A stretch of DNA of 64,000 nucleotides from Viscum album. Taxonomy: Eukaryota > Streptophyta > Magnoliopsida > Santalales > Viscaceae. Positions 26,734-39,040 of the stretch are shown here, in pieces. The DNA lies in NCBI GenBank assembly GCA_963277665.1, contig OY728137.1, forward strand, positions 1,171,206,670-1,171,270,669, written 5' to 3'. Position numbers and translations under genes: made by a program. The first letter of the stretch is position 1, and each line of letters begins with the position of its first letter. The notes beneath the pieces are model-generated. The model searched no databases. It saw only the letters and a list, made by a program, of their open reading frames with translations, and had not been told where the DNA came from.

Positions 26734-26990
26734 AAGGTAACCTTCATCACATAACTGACTTATGCTAATGAGGTTGTGCTTAAGACCTCAAACAAAAAGA
26801 ACATTTGAAATCAATGTTTTTCCTAAAAGAACTATATTACCAATACCAACAATATCTCCCTTATCATTGTCTCCGAAAGTTACCTTTCCTCCTTTCGTTT
26901 TGATAATCTTTTCAAAATAGCTTTTGTTACCAGTCATGTGCCGGGAACATCCACTATCCATGTACCATGTATTGTTGCTGGTACTCTCTT
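26734..26990 (-). pseudogene. Copia aspartic protease domain
   Basis: The - strand reads WYMDSGCSRHMTG at about 26,930-26,975, the active-site region of copia proteases (DSG with the catalytic Asp). A flap-like GKVTFGDNDKGDIVGIG follows at about 26,840-26,890, then an in-frame TGA at 26,788. The enzyme would cut the gag-pol polyprotein and works as a dimer. Confidence 0.85.
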
Positions 26991-27015
26991 TATTTTCCTG
27001 AAATCAAGAAGATAA

Positions 27016-27285
27016 TTAGAATTTCGGAATCCAAACTGGTTTGGATCCGAGATTTCTAGATAACAAAATTTTAGGTACCCACATCTTTTTAGAAAAGTAA
27101 GTTTTGTGAAATCCTAGAGATTGGGTTTTGTTTAAGGAACAATTCTTTGCCCAGTGACCACCACATTGACACTTAGTAAAAAATTGGGCACTTTGAGGAA
27201 CAAAATAATTATTACTAAAATTTGGGTTGGCATGGGTATAACCAAATCCGGATTTATTTCTTAAAGGTCGTATTTGGGAATACAT
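27016..27285 (-). pseudogene. Gag/pol junction with second, imperfect zinc-knuckle-like motif
   Basis: The 89-aa frame contains KCQCGGHWAKNCSLNK, a shortened Cys/His cluster that probably derives from a C-x2-C-x4-H-x4-C knuckle. KKMWVPK, a phrase usual just before protease in several plant copia groups, follows. It lies between the gag remains and the protease. Confidence 0.65.
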
Positions 27286-27348
27286 TTTATCAAAATTTTC
27301 CTTACCATGGGTAAAGTTTGATAAACACTTATTTAAGGAAAAAATTTC

Positions 27349-28924
27349 CTACATGAGTTTTATATCAAAGTTTTTATCCTCAAAATCATTAGTTTTAGAA
27401 CTAGAGCTGGGCTCAAAGGCACCTTTCTTAGAAATTGCTTTTTCTAACTCTTTAGAAAGTTTGTACTTCTCAGAACTTACTTCCTCAAGATTTATTGAAA
27501 TAACTTCAAAATCAGAATTTTTCTTATCAATATCTTTAGAAAGATCTAATATCTCTTTTGTAAGAATATTATTCCTAGAGTTTTCCTTATCAAGTTTTTT
27601 ATTGAGTTTGGAATTATCAATTTCAAGAAGTTCAGCAAACCTAGAAACATCTTCATAAGTAGGTAAAGTATTTTCTTCATCAGAAGAGGAATCTTCAACA
27701 TTAGAGTTATAATGATTAATATCATTAGAATATAAAGAAACATTGGTCAATGATTCAACATTTCGTACCTTAGCCATAAAACAATGATTATCAATAGGTA
27801 ATCTGGCTATAAGACGAAGATTCTTCTGTCCAGAAGATTCGTAATCAGAAGATTCATCTGAAGAGTCACCACCACTGGCACTCCAGGTATCATTTGCTTT
27901 CATAACTTTCTTAGCTTTGGCTTTATAATACTTCTTTCTTTTCCTGTCTGAATTCCTTTCTTTCCGTTATTTCTTTTTGAGCAATGGGCAATCTGGTCTA
28001 ATATGTCTATCTCTCTTGCATTCATAACATGTTACTTCTCCATCATTCCTATCTTTCCTTTCCTTCTTCTTATACTTGGATTGGAAATTTCTTTGTCCAG
28101 CTATCTTGTTCATCATTCGAGAAAGATTTGGTAACTCACTTTTAGAGACTTCACTCTCAATAGATTCAGATTGGAAAATAAATTTCTTAGACTAGGATTT
28201 GGTTACTCTCTCAGGAGTCTTAGCTTTCATCTGATTTGATGTTGTTGTAAAAGAAATGGTAACATTTCCATTTTTCTTCTTGATTTTATCAGCATCTCTC
28301 TTCATTATGGTTGCATGTTGGAGAAGAGTTCCAAATAACTCATCAAGAGAAATTTGAGTGACCTTCTTATTCTCATCTATAGCTGTTCTTTGGGATTCCC
28401 ACTCATTGGGCATAATATCAATTATCTTGTCCACAAGTGCATCATCATCTAACCCTTTCTCTCCCATAGACTGTAAACTATTTACAATAGTCATAAATCT
28501 CTTTTGAACATTATAGATTGGTTCACCATATGGATAATTGAAGCCATGGTATTCAGCTCTAAGCATAGCTTTTATAGTTTCAATCACTTTAGAAGTTCCA
28601 AAGTGTGTAACTTCTTACTTCTTCTAGATACAATTAGCTGCTTCACAAGAAGAAATTTGACTATATATATTTCTAGTCATTGAACAATGTAAGGTATTTC
28701 ATACCTTATAATTGAGATGATACTCTTTCTTTTACTGGTTAGTAAAAGTTCTAACTTCATTATCAGGAATTTTATAATCACCAGTAAGCATAACAAAGTT
28801 GTCCACACCAGTATTGAAAACAAAAGTCTTCATTGATCCCTCCAGTATTCATAGTCATTACCATCAAATATTGGTGGTCTTGTAGGATTTATATTATCAA
28901 TATAACCAACAATAATTCCTGCCA
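27349..28924 (-). pseudogene. Copia gag (broken)
   Basis: A likely start ATG at 28,922-28,924 opens MAGIIVGYID, soon followed by PPIFDGNDYEYW, the typical N-terminus of copia gag. Stops follow at YWRDQ-stop and in the stretch just upstream of 28,605. The open piece 28,192-28,587 (131 aa) is the helical gag core (UBN2-like). A C-x2-C-x4-H-x4-C knuckle, CYECKRDRHIRPDC, lies at about 28,000-28,040, and 27,349-27,903 (184 aa) is an acidic, coiled-coil-like C-terminal part. Gag forms the particle and binds the RNA. Confidence 0.85.
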
Positions 28925-28929
28925 TACTT

Positions 28930-29118
28930 AAAAACCTTTGGCACACAAACTTGTTAGTAGAAAAAGTTCGTAATAACAATGTTCGGAATGACAAAATTCA
29001 GAATGAGAATGTTCGGAATGAGAAAGTGAGCAAGAAAAACATATACGTGAGTAAAATTATTTTTGAGACCTCCTCTGATACCAATTGTAGGATTGGTATA
29101 GAGTATGAGGTTTCCAAC
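28930..29118 (-). other. Copia leader between primer site and gag
   Basis: About 190 bp of untranslated leader. It contains TTCGTAATAA/TTCGGAATGA phrases (28,965-29,030) like those in the LTR minisatellite. A second copy of the primer site with its LTR end (29,072-29,093) also lies here. Confidence 0.6.
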
Positions 29119-29129
29119 CTCTGATACCA
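29119..29129 (-). other. Copia primer-binding site (initiator-Met tRNA)
   Basis: The - strand reads TGGTATCAGAG, exact for plant initiator-Met tRNA, two bases after the 5' LTR ends (at 29,132). The 22-bp junction containing it is repeated at 29,072-29,093. Confidence 0.9.
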
Positions 29130-29932
29130 ATTGTAGGATCGAAAGAATGTTGTAGATGCTCAATATACAAAAGTGGGGGTGAATTGTATACTTTAAAAAA
29201 TTCCTTTAAACAAAGGAAAGAGCTAAGTTTAACAAAGTTAAACTAAGAAAATTTATAACACCTCTAACCCCAATTGAAAACTTGAAAAAGGAATTAAGTT
29301 ATAAACTTCATGTCCAATGAACTTTTATAAAACTGGAAAGAGATTCCAAAATTAGGTTCCCGAAATATGGTTCCGGAAATTGAAACATAACAAAAGATTA
29401 CAATATGAGATTCTACCTTAAAGCGTATATAATCTAAATGAAACAGAGTACAAGTAAGGAAGTATAAGAAAGTCATACTTTCCTTATAATACACAATGCA
29501 ACGGAAACAAACAAGTAGTAAAACTACATGTAACAAGATATAAGTCTTTTAACCCAAAGAGAAGGGTATCCAACAACCTTTGATAAAGGTCCCTTGATTT
29601 ATAATTTCAAGCAAGTCTGTCTTACCCACACCAGGGTAAGCCGTCGATACGAAGATCAGAGTCTCTGTCTTGCTATCCCTGCAAGCCCTCAACTTCAAGG
29701 TAGTTAGAACCTCTGTCTTCCTCAGAAAGGAAGCTCTCGAACTTCAAGGTAGTCGACACCTCTGTCTTCCTATCCCTGGAAGTCCTCGAATGTAATCAAA
29801 AACATTCGGAGTCGCACGAAGCATTGAGAGTTAATAAGAGCCTCTCTCTCTCTAGAAATCACTTCAAGCATGTAATCACATGAGTCGAAGATCAGTCAAC
29901 ATTTCAGCCTTGAGCTCTTTCAAATGGGCTCC

Positions 29933-29940
29933 TATTTATA
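29933..29940 (-). promoter_or_regulatory. TATA box of the copia 5' LTR
   Basis: TATAAATA on the - strand, identical to the box at 19148-19155 and in the same sequence setting. Initiation would be expected at about 29,900-29,908. Confidence 0.65.
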
Positions 29941-30209
29941 GGCCAGGTCGGCCTCCTTCCCAATGGTCATATTTTCCTTAAAAATCGGAGGGACCTATAC
30001 ACGTGTAACTTAACCAATGGTTAGTTTACAACAGAATAGATGACATCGTTTTATAACAAAACAAGTGAAACAGAACGTAAGAAATCATTTAAAGTCTAAC
30101 TCAAATGTTCGGAGTGAAGGTTCGGAGTGTAAACAAAAATAATTTTTCAGAGTCTAAATAAATTCGGAGTGTTTAAAACAAAGATGATCAGATTCTATTT
30201 AATAGGTGA

Positions 30210-30660
30210 ATTCGGAATGAGAATTCGTCAACAGAATTCGTAATTAGAATTCATCATCAGAATTTGTAATGAGAATTCATTATCAGAATTCCTAACTAGA
30301 ATTCGTCAACAGAATTTGTAATGAGAATTCATCATCAGAATTCGTAATGAGAATTCGTATCCAGAATTCGTAATGAGAATTCTTCATCATAATTCGTAAT
30401 GAGAATTCGTCATCAGAATTCGTAATGAGAATTCCTCATCAGAATTCGTAATGAGAATTCTTCATCAGGATTCGTAATGAGAATTCATCATCATAATTCG
30501 TAATGAGAATTCGTATCAAGAATTCATAATGAGAATTCATCATCATAATTCGTAATGAGAATTTTTCATCAGAATTCGTAATGAGAATTCATCATCAGAA
30601 TTCGTAACGATAATTCATCATCAGTATTCGTAATGAGAATTCGTATCCAGAATTCGGAGT
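30210..30660. repeat. 26-bp minisatellite in the right copia LTR
   Basis: The same GAATTCGTAATGAGAATTC-type unit as in the left LTR. The number and order of variant units differ between the two LTRs, so the array has changed since insertion. Confidence 0.9.
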
Positions 30661-30990
30661 AGAACTTTATCAGAGTTCGTATCCGGAATTCGGAATGAAA
30701 CTTCATTACAGTTCTTGTCTGGAATTCATCACATAAAACAGAATTTTTCATATCAAAGATTCAAATGATTCTGAGAATATAGAAATGAATCTGAAAGTTA
30801 TACTTAAGAAATATATGAATGAAAATATGATAAGGAATATTTTCCTTACAAAATCGATCTTCCTTATAAACGTGATTTTCCATATAAAAGAAATTTTCCT
30901 TATAAAAGCAATTTTCCTTAAAGAAAGGTTTTTGTGATTTTCAAAACAAGAAAGAATGGAAAACTCCTAAGGAAAACCTTATTGACTCAA

Positions 30991-31709
30991 GATATGGAAA
31001 TTTACATTTAAATTTTAATGATTTTGGTTAAAAATAATAATTTATAACATAAAAAATTGAATAAACCATTAATAGTAAATAAATATAAATTGAAGGCAAA
31101 TAGACAAAGGGTGAAAATTTCAATAGAAATTAATTAGGTTATAAAATAATTTATATCAAATTATATATCAATTTTATAGTGGTATAATTTATTTTTTGTG
31201 AATTCTAGAGTATTGTTAATTTTTTTTATCTCAATTCTAGTTTATTATGTTATGATCATTCCTCTTTATTTTAATTATTTTATCCTAGGTACATTATAAC
31301 ATGTGATTCAATTATAACAAATATAATATAATTATTCTATTATTTTTTTCATTTCATGAAATCAATTTTGATGTGTTTTTATATTTTTTATTCTTCATAT
31401 AGGGGATTCATTCTTATAAAAATGTGACATTGTTATGAGAAATAGTCTACCACATTAATAGTTTTTTTCTTCAATGTCCATATTTTATCATGTAAAATTT
31501 ATTTTCTAACATATTTTGGATTATAAAATTATATTACTTCTGGTGATCTTCATTTTTCTATTAATCTATTTTTAGATGGTGGATAAATTAATTTTATTAA
31601 AATAGTTATTTTGATAAAGAAATTTTGAAATAATACAAAAGAAAAATTTCCTCAATTTTGTATATTTTATATTCCAGGACATTTATAGTAACTAATATAA
31701 TTTAATCAA
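30991..31709. repeat. 719-bp tandem repeat, copy B
   Basis: It starts at GATATGGAAATTTAC directly after the right LTR and is repeated 719 bp later at 31,710. Its first ~25 bases are missing compared with copy C's junction. AT-rich, noncoding on both strands. Confidence 0.85.
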
Positions 31710-32415
31710 GATATGGAAATTTACATTTAAATTGAAATGATATTGGTTAATAATAGTAATTTATAACATAAAAAAATTGAATAAACCATTAATAGTAAAT
31801 AAATATAAATTGATGGCTAATAGACAAAGGGTGAAAATTTCAATAGAAATTAATTAGGTTATAAAATAATTTATATCAAATGATATATCTATTTTATAGT
31901 GGTATAATTTATTTTTTGTGAATTATAGATTATTGTTAATTTTTTTATCTCAATTTTAGTTTATTATGTTATGATCATTACACTTTATCTTAATTATTTT
32001 ATCCTAGGTACATTATAACATGTGATTGAATTATAACAAATATAATATAATTATTCTATTATTTTTTTTCATTTCAGGAAATCAATTTTGATGAGTTTTT
32101 ATATTTTTTATTCTTCATATAGGGGATTCGTTCTTTAAAAAATGTGACATTGTTATGAGAAATAGTCTACCACATTAATAGTTTTTTTCTTCCATATCCA
32201 TATTTTATCAATAAAAATTTATTTTCTAACATATTTTGGATTATAAAATTATATTACTTTTGGTGATCTTCATTTTTCTATTAATATATTTTTAGATGGT
32301 GTATATATTAATTTTATTAAAATAGGGATTTTGATAAAGAAATTTTGAAATAATACAAAAGAAAATTTTCCTCAAATTTGAATATTTTATATTCCACAAC
32401 ATTTTTACTACTTAT
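31710..32415. repeat. 719-bp tandem repeat, copy C
   Basis: It matches copy B closely to the end (AACATTTTTACTACTTATTC). No coding frame. Two and a half copies in all are visible, counting the piece at 18,051-18,350. Confidence 0.85.
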
Positions 32416-34361
32416 TCATTATTTCCTTTCAACGATACACTATTGGTATTCAATTATAATTAATTTTTGAAAATTTATTTGTATAAAATTCTTCAAAATT
32501 ACTTTTTAAATTTAATTATCATATCATCATTTTTTATAAGGTAAAAATTGATTTTTGAATTTTATTATTCTGATTTCTCGTCAATATTAAATTTAATCTT
32601 TAATGGATCTATCAAACATGGAGTAATATTTTTTTAATCACACTCAATATGAATCTATGTTAAAACCCTTTTTTATTATGCAATTTTTGGTTTCATCTGA
32701 TATAATTCGTTATTATATTTTTCTGATAAAATTTGAACATGTCTTGAAATAAAAAAATTCCATGGTTTTTATGATATTGTTACTGATTTATTAAGGATAA
32801 CTAATGAATCATTATTATATGATTGGAAGGGTCATATATTACCCTGTATATATTTTCTAAGGCATTAGATCTTATGAGATAATTTTACAAATCATATAAT
32901 CAATATGGTTAAAAATGATAATATAATTATGTTTTGGAACATTATTGTATGATATGTTTAAAAGATAATGATTTTTCCTAATCTGATTATCTATTCTACC
33001 AATATTAATGTTATATATTGTTATGACCCATTATTTTATTTGATATTTTTTCATAAATAATTTATTTCTCTAATAGTTTCTATTATGTGACATAAGAAAT
33101 AAATATTAAACAATAATATATTAATATAAAATACTAAAATTTACATTTATAATATAATCATTGAATCATTCACTATAAAAATAAAAAAATACAAAATCAA
33201 TTTAGAAATATGAAATTATAACATCAAAAAATACTAATATTCTATATGAGGATTATAACTCCATAAAAGTAATAGTGGTGGAATCAATTGTGATTTCACA
33301 GTACCATTACCAATTTTATCATATATAAGTTCCACATGAGTTAAATAATTCCTTAGAGAAGTTTAGGATTATGTAAATCATGACAAGAACAATTATAGTT
33401 AATCCACTATATGAGTCTTACAACAAAACATATTTTAACCTTATACCTTTTTTAGAGGACATGGGTGCTTTATTAGTTAGGTGTTAGTATGATTTAAACA
33501 TTTAATTATTAATAAATGTTGTATTTTACAACATTTGATATATTTTTAAAAATATTTTCTCATAATAGTGTAATATAATTAACACTTTTGAGTTCCTTAA
33601 TATGCATCCTTATAAAAAAAATAAAAAACTTTTAGTTTTTTATTTTTATACTGAGATCTTTATTTTTTTCAATTAATCTTATAAATATTTGTTGAGAGTG
33701 AATATTTTGATATTTTCTAAAACAAATTATTTTTAAATTAATATTTAAATGTATAATTTTTGTAAATACCATAGATTTTATTAAATTATTATCATGTAAT
33801 CATGACAAAAATATTTCTAAATCATATTTGAATACCAATTATATATTCAAGGAATAAAATAATGAATTAAAAATAATTATTTTGAAGTTAAAAACCTATG
33901 AATGACCGTTGGAAGAAATAATTAATAGTTTACATTAATTAAAACTGATTATATACTTTTCTCAGTAACAAGTTATTTATAAGATAAAATAAAAATTATG
34001 ATTTCTATTAATGCCTCATAACTCTCATTTTGTTAGTAATAATCCAATTAATATAATTAAATTCTGTAGCCCTATTAATTTTCTCCAAAATGCATCTTAA
34101 GATTATTTTATATTACTTATAAAAATATTTCTATTGAATTTTATTTTTATTATTTTAAATATAAATTTAATCTATTAAAATAGATTTCACATTTCATAGA
34201 AATATTTTAATAATATGATAAATGGTATAGGCCATTATTTAGTCTTAAATAATGTTGCCTCAATAAATTTGGTCATAAAAATAATTGCTGAAAAATATAA
34301 AAGAGTTAAATCATATAAAAAACATAAAATATCCTAAAAATTAGAAAAAAATGAGTTAATG
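32416..34361. other. AT-rich stretch, nothing recognisable
   Basis: No reading frame above 60 aa, no repeat structure or RNA gene that I can see. Probably decayed intergenic or transposon DNA. Confidence 0.5.
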
Positions 34362-36976
34362 ACTATAATTACCCATATCAATTGGGACTATTACAAGCAT
34401 AACCAAAGTCTATCCCCAATATTCCAGGGGCTGGAAACTATTGCCAAATAGGCTTATCACACACATGGGAGGCCTAGACCAAAGGTACATGTAAAATTTC
34501 ACACATCTTAAATCCTATAGAATGTTGAAATGTAAAAAACTGATAAAACATGTATGCATGATTTTAAATCCCACTATGAGAGTATGAAAACAATTAATGA
34601 AACAAAATAGGTCTAAATACACGACCTACACTAGGAATCTGAAATCATGTGTAACCATTATTTATAGATGGGTACTTTTTTATATGAAACCTCTTGAAAA
34701 CCCCTAGCTTAGTGTTGATCACTATGCTCTGCTTGGTACTCATCCCTCAAATAATCCTTCAAAAGCTCTTTTACCTCCAAAAGACATGACATGTGCAGGA
34801 AAATCCCATTCAAGGGTGAGTAGAACAATAACCAATAGGTCAACCCCAAATTACTGAGAATATAACAATAAAATTTATTATTATCTCAATATTGGTATAT
34901 GGCTATAACACATTTAGCAAGAATATCCAGATATACACATGAATAACACAATGACTCTAATTAATGTCACGACTATAATTCCATACAAAAAATCATTCTC
35001 GAAGGTTTCACAATGCACTCATCCAGGATAACAAGATCAATGAGTCAGAAGGAACTAATGAAAATTTTTTGAAATTTATTTCTCATCATGTCTCCCTAAA
35101 AGATGTTTACAATGAATATCTGGAGAGACAGATTTAATGATGAGGATCACACAGAGGGCCATGAGGTATACTAAAATTCAATCTAGAATAACCCTCTATG
35201 TAGAGAATCGATGCCTGCTTAGTGTTGTCCATGATGATTCCATGTACTCTACTTTAGTATATACAATGATAGAGGATCTCACATTGGGACCTAGGTAAGG
35301 AATCCAACCACTCTATACATAAAGAGTCATTAAAGGGATCAATATCCTGTGTGTAGGAAACAATTCTATACTAAACCTTAGGAAATTTTTCAAGTGTATA
35401 CAACCTAACAAAACTTCTCTAATAAGAATAGGAAAAGGGATCGAATCCATGTTTCAATGAGTACATGTCCCATGCTATAAGAACATGGAATTGTCCTATG
35501 GCATCGAGTCCTACCCATATAGCATGGTCGATGCCCGTGTTTGTGTCAGTGTCCATGTATAAGGCATCTTCAAGACCATGTACTACTAGTTGTTTCCATG
35601 TTTGCATGGTTGTGTCTGTGTAAAGCTATCCATGCTCATTTCCTTATATAACATTAGGAACATGTTGACTTATTTGGGAAGGGACACATAACATGTGATA
35701 GGGGTCACAAGATGTGTTATATTTATCTTCTCTTTGAAGCCATAGTTTCGCATCCAAGGACCCAAATTTCATGTAACCATTTGATTCATGTCATGAACAG
35801 AAGGATTTTTCAAAAGAATTTGGTTCTCTTCAAATAATACCTTTGAACCACTAGATCTTCCACAAATCACCCAATGGGATTGAATATCATGGTAAATTGA
35901 GTCCAATTGTCACCATATATTCTATTTTTGGCCACCTTGTTTATTTGAGAATCATTCAGAAAAAGCTCCCTCACCCTCACACAACATCCACACACAAAAC
36001 CCCATTGATCTTGAACCAATTCATCATAATTTAATTCGTATATTAATCCCACTGTATACCATAACCATGATCTATAATAACATTTGATCTCCCCTTTTAA
36101 TGGGAACATAATGATTTTTATTCAGTAATTTTCAAACCACAGGGCAAGGGACTTTCCCGTGATGAATTAAGAAATGGGGGAAGATATGTTAAAAAATAAA
36201 CATGGTGAGTCATCCTCATGAAATGTTCATTTATGACACTATTAGTTTCCATTAGAACAATTAACGAACAAATAATAATATAATCACAATGAAATCTCCA
36301 TTTAAAAGATTGATCATAATCGTCCAAACAATATGAATGATTAATGTATCAATCCCTTAGTCAATAGTTTCAAATTATAAATAAGAATAAAAAAATAGGA
36401 ATTAAATAAAAATAACAAAAATAAAACCTTGATTTGGACCTTTTGAAGAAAAATAAGGAATCTACATCTTTATAGTTTGTGGGATTCACATGTTCTATTG
36501 GAATGCTTATCATTGAAACCAATATGATCTCTTTTTTCCAACAGAGAACCCACTCCTTCAATGGATACTCTAAATATATAGGGTTTTAAAGATCACTCGA
36601 GGATTTTCTCATATCCATATATATATAGTATAAAAATTAGGTTGTAATGTCAATGTAGAAAAAAATTATTTATTTTATTATTTATTCCCATAGAGTATTT
36701 TAACTGAATGTCCAATGTTTAATATTTTTTCTTTCCTACGGTAAAAACCATGCATTGAACTCAAAAACTGCCTCAGATTTCTAGTCTGAGCCTTCATCCA
36801 TAATTTTTCAGGTTTTTATAGAACAAAATGTGTCATATTTAATATATTTAATATGTTTCCAAAACATCTTCGAGACAAATCGAGCCTCCTAATCTCATGT
36901 AGTATACATTCCTAGAAAAAAAAAGAATCAATAAAATATTCTGTAAATAATAAAAGGAAAACTAGAAGTCATTACA
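34362..36976 (-). repeat. Gypsy 3' LTR (left)
   Basis: Its outer limit comes from comparison with 41,300-43,924: for example ATCCCACTATGAGAGTATGA near 34,570 against ATCCCACTATCAGAGTATGA near 41,510. The inner limit is the LTR start TGTAATGACTTC beside the purine tract. The 62-, 80-, 69- and 63-aa frames in it are not conserved in the other LTR. Confidence 0.75.
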
Positions 36977-36987
36977 TTCTCCCCATC
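36977..36987 (-). other. Gypsy polypurine tract
   Basis: The - strand reads GATGGGGAGAA immediately before TGTAATGAC, the standard purine primer and LTR start of plant Ty3/gypsy elements. Confidence 0.7.
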
Positions 36988-37229
36988 ATGAGAATTTTCA
37001 CCCTGGAATGAGAAAACCAGAATTCTACACAATTAAATGGGGGTACATTCCAAGCATATAAGTCTCTCTCCCCTATATGGTCTTATAATTATTCTCATTC
37101 TTTAACCAAATATGCACTATTGGAATCAATTTACCATAAAATATAATCACTTTATAATAAAAAAATTCAATTTACTCTAAAAGGGTATCATTATCCATGA
37201 TGTTTATCTCGCCCCAGTCAATAATATAT

Positions 37230-38200
37230 CAGAGATCATGCATGTACCTCCTCAGTTGTGACACATTGAATATGTCAGAACCTAGTCTAACTGTGTTAGT
37301 AGTTCTATGATGTAGGCCACCGCACTAAATCTATGATGTATCTAGAAGGGGATAGTGAATATCAGTTATATCTTTTCACCCCTGTAAAATTAGCATAATC
37401 CACATATATGTTATCCTTATAAGAAAAGATGTTCTCCCTACTCGAACTCCAAATGCCTTCATCATAAGTCCACATATGACTTATGATGGATCTATGAATT
37501 CCTTATCTCCTCCTAGATAATATTCACCTTCTATAGGGTCTCTCACCAGCATGGGACCATGTCTGTAATCTCAGATAGGCTGGTGCATCATAGGTCTCAC
37601 TAACAGGGTGTTCTGTACAAGGCCTTGAATTTTCCCATACCTATGGGGGAATGGTAGATGTTTTTGTATGCAATCTATTCTAATGGTAAGTAATCCATAT
37701 ATCTAAAAATTAGACTATCATCTAATCCCACAACATTTATTCTAAGATATGTATGGTTCTCTAAGTCTGTCCATCATTAATGTAGTACAAATCAATGCTC
37801 AAACGTAGCAAAGTCTCAAAAGCCTAAAGAGAACCCTTCTATAACCGAGATGTGAAGCGAGAATCATGGTCAGGAAATTCTGTTGAGGGAACTATATGTA
37901 GAAAAACTATCTCTTGAATGATGACACATCCCATTCACTCTACCATACCATTATCTTCAATATCCATAAAGTGAGATGATATTTTGAGTCGGTCAACAAT
38001 CAAAAAGATTGCATGATATCCCCTTGATTAATAGATTAGTCCCATCAGTATTTACATGTATATCCCATCACAAATCCACTCTTACACTATGAGGGGTTGA
38101 GATAAACTCATTGGAACCTTTTTCTCATTCACCAGTTTCTAAAATGTAATATATTGATAGAGAAACTCTATAACTCCCTTCTTTATTCCTGGCCACGAAA
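37230..38200 (-). pseudogene. Gypsy integrase relic
   Basis: The - strand frame at 37,230-37,276 reads DIFNVSQLRRYMHDL then stop, the recognisable C-terminal tail of plant gypsy integrase. At about 37,840-37,900 it reads EFPDHDSRFTSRL, the core around the second catalytic Asp. At about 37,760-37,800 YYINDGQT corresponds to the H-P-Q-T-D-G-Q phrase before the catalytic Glu. Frames change and stops are frequent, so nothing is functional. Confidence 0.75.
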
Positions 38201-38620
38201 AATGGAATCATAGGTCTAATAACATATTTTCCACACCTATAAGTACCTCTAAAAGATATGTTTGAAACACTATTATAAAATCTAGTATTAATATCACATT
38301 TACCATTGTCAATTCCATAAGAAAACTAAATTCTCCCAACCTTAATTGAATACAATTGGAGAATTTCTAATGGATATAGAAGTATATAGGGTCTCCTAGT
38401 CAGTATCCCAAATCAATGCCTCCAAAACTCAATACAAAATGTGTGGGGAAACAACCATCAAATATAGTTACGTTTGTTCATCCCAATCCATAATTTATTT
38501 TTTAATGTGGACAACTACTATGAGTTATCTCTTAGAAACTGTGAACATGATCATTGTAGGGAGCATATGCTTCCACGTTCCATATCCCAATAGTATAAAA
38601 GAACTTTATCTCAGAATAGA

Positions 38621-39040
38621 CTACCTCATCATATGTTGAGATAACATGTTCCATAAAGTGGATTTCTTGAATCTATAACATGAACATTGAGAGAATACAT
38701 AAATAATTTTCTCTAGGAGTACATCTAGAAATATCCAGAAGTGTCTCATGTGGTCCTCTTCGGATGTTGAGTACAAGAGGATTTCATTAGTGAGGAATAC
38801 AATGTACCAGTATAAGAAAGTATGAATGATAATGTTCATGAGTCCCATTAATGTTGTTAGGTGATTAATCATTACAAAGGGAATCCCTATTTAAACATAA
38901 TGACTATAGTGATATTATAAATTCATTTTATTTATACCCCTATCACTTACTCATAGCTAGAAATATCCTGATCTGAGATCAATCTTGAAGAACCATCCTT
39001 CCCCTCTCATCTATAGAAAGTGGTCATTAATCTGAATTAG
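38621..39040 (-). pseudogene. Gypsy reverse transcriptase relic
   Basis: The open piece 38,621-38,872 (83 aa) aligns with the RT palm: LMGLMNIIIHTFL, YIVFLTNEILLYS, TSEEDHMRHF. The usual catalytic I-D-D pair is replaced by T-N-E, so both metal-binding Asp are lost. Upstream, at about 38,950-39,040, FKIDLRS-like coding (here V-L-Q-D-stop-S-Q-I) is still visible. The polymerase is dead. Confidence 0.8.

Larger units (their letters stand above)
18351..30989 (-). mobile_element. Ty1/copia retrotransposon, 12.6 kb, with extra 3' ORF
   Basis: Two nearly identical direct LTRs (18351-20204 and 29132-30989) begin TGTAGGATC and end GACTCA. They enclose, read on the - strand, a primer site, gag with a zinc knuckle, protease, integrase, reverse transcriptase and RNase H in the copia order, then a long additional reading frame and a purine tract. 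At 12.6 kb it is longer than most plant copia elements; the extra 3' frame resembles the layout of Sirevirus-type elements, though I cannot confirm that lineage without a tree. All coding parts have stops or frameshifts, so it is not autonomous now. No target-site duplication is present (CATTC on the left, AGATA on the right). Confidence 0.93.
29132..30989 (-). repeat. Copia 5' LTR (right)
   Basis: It is 1858 bp, TG...CA, closely matching 18,351-20,204 with scattered substitutions and small indels. The repeat block based on CTTCAAGGTAGT is at about 29,640-29,780, the TATA box at 29,933-29,940 and the 26-bp minisatellite at about 30,210-30,660. It would drive genomic RNA of the element. The 80- and 60-aa frames inside are not genes. 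Confidence 0.93.
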
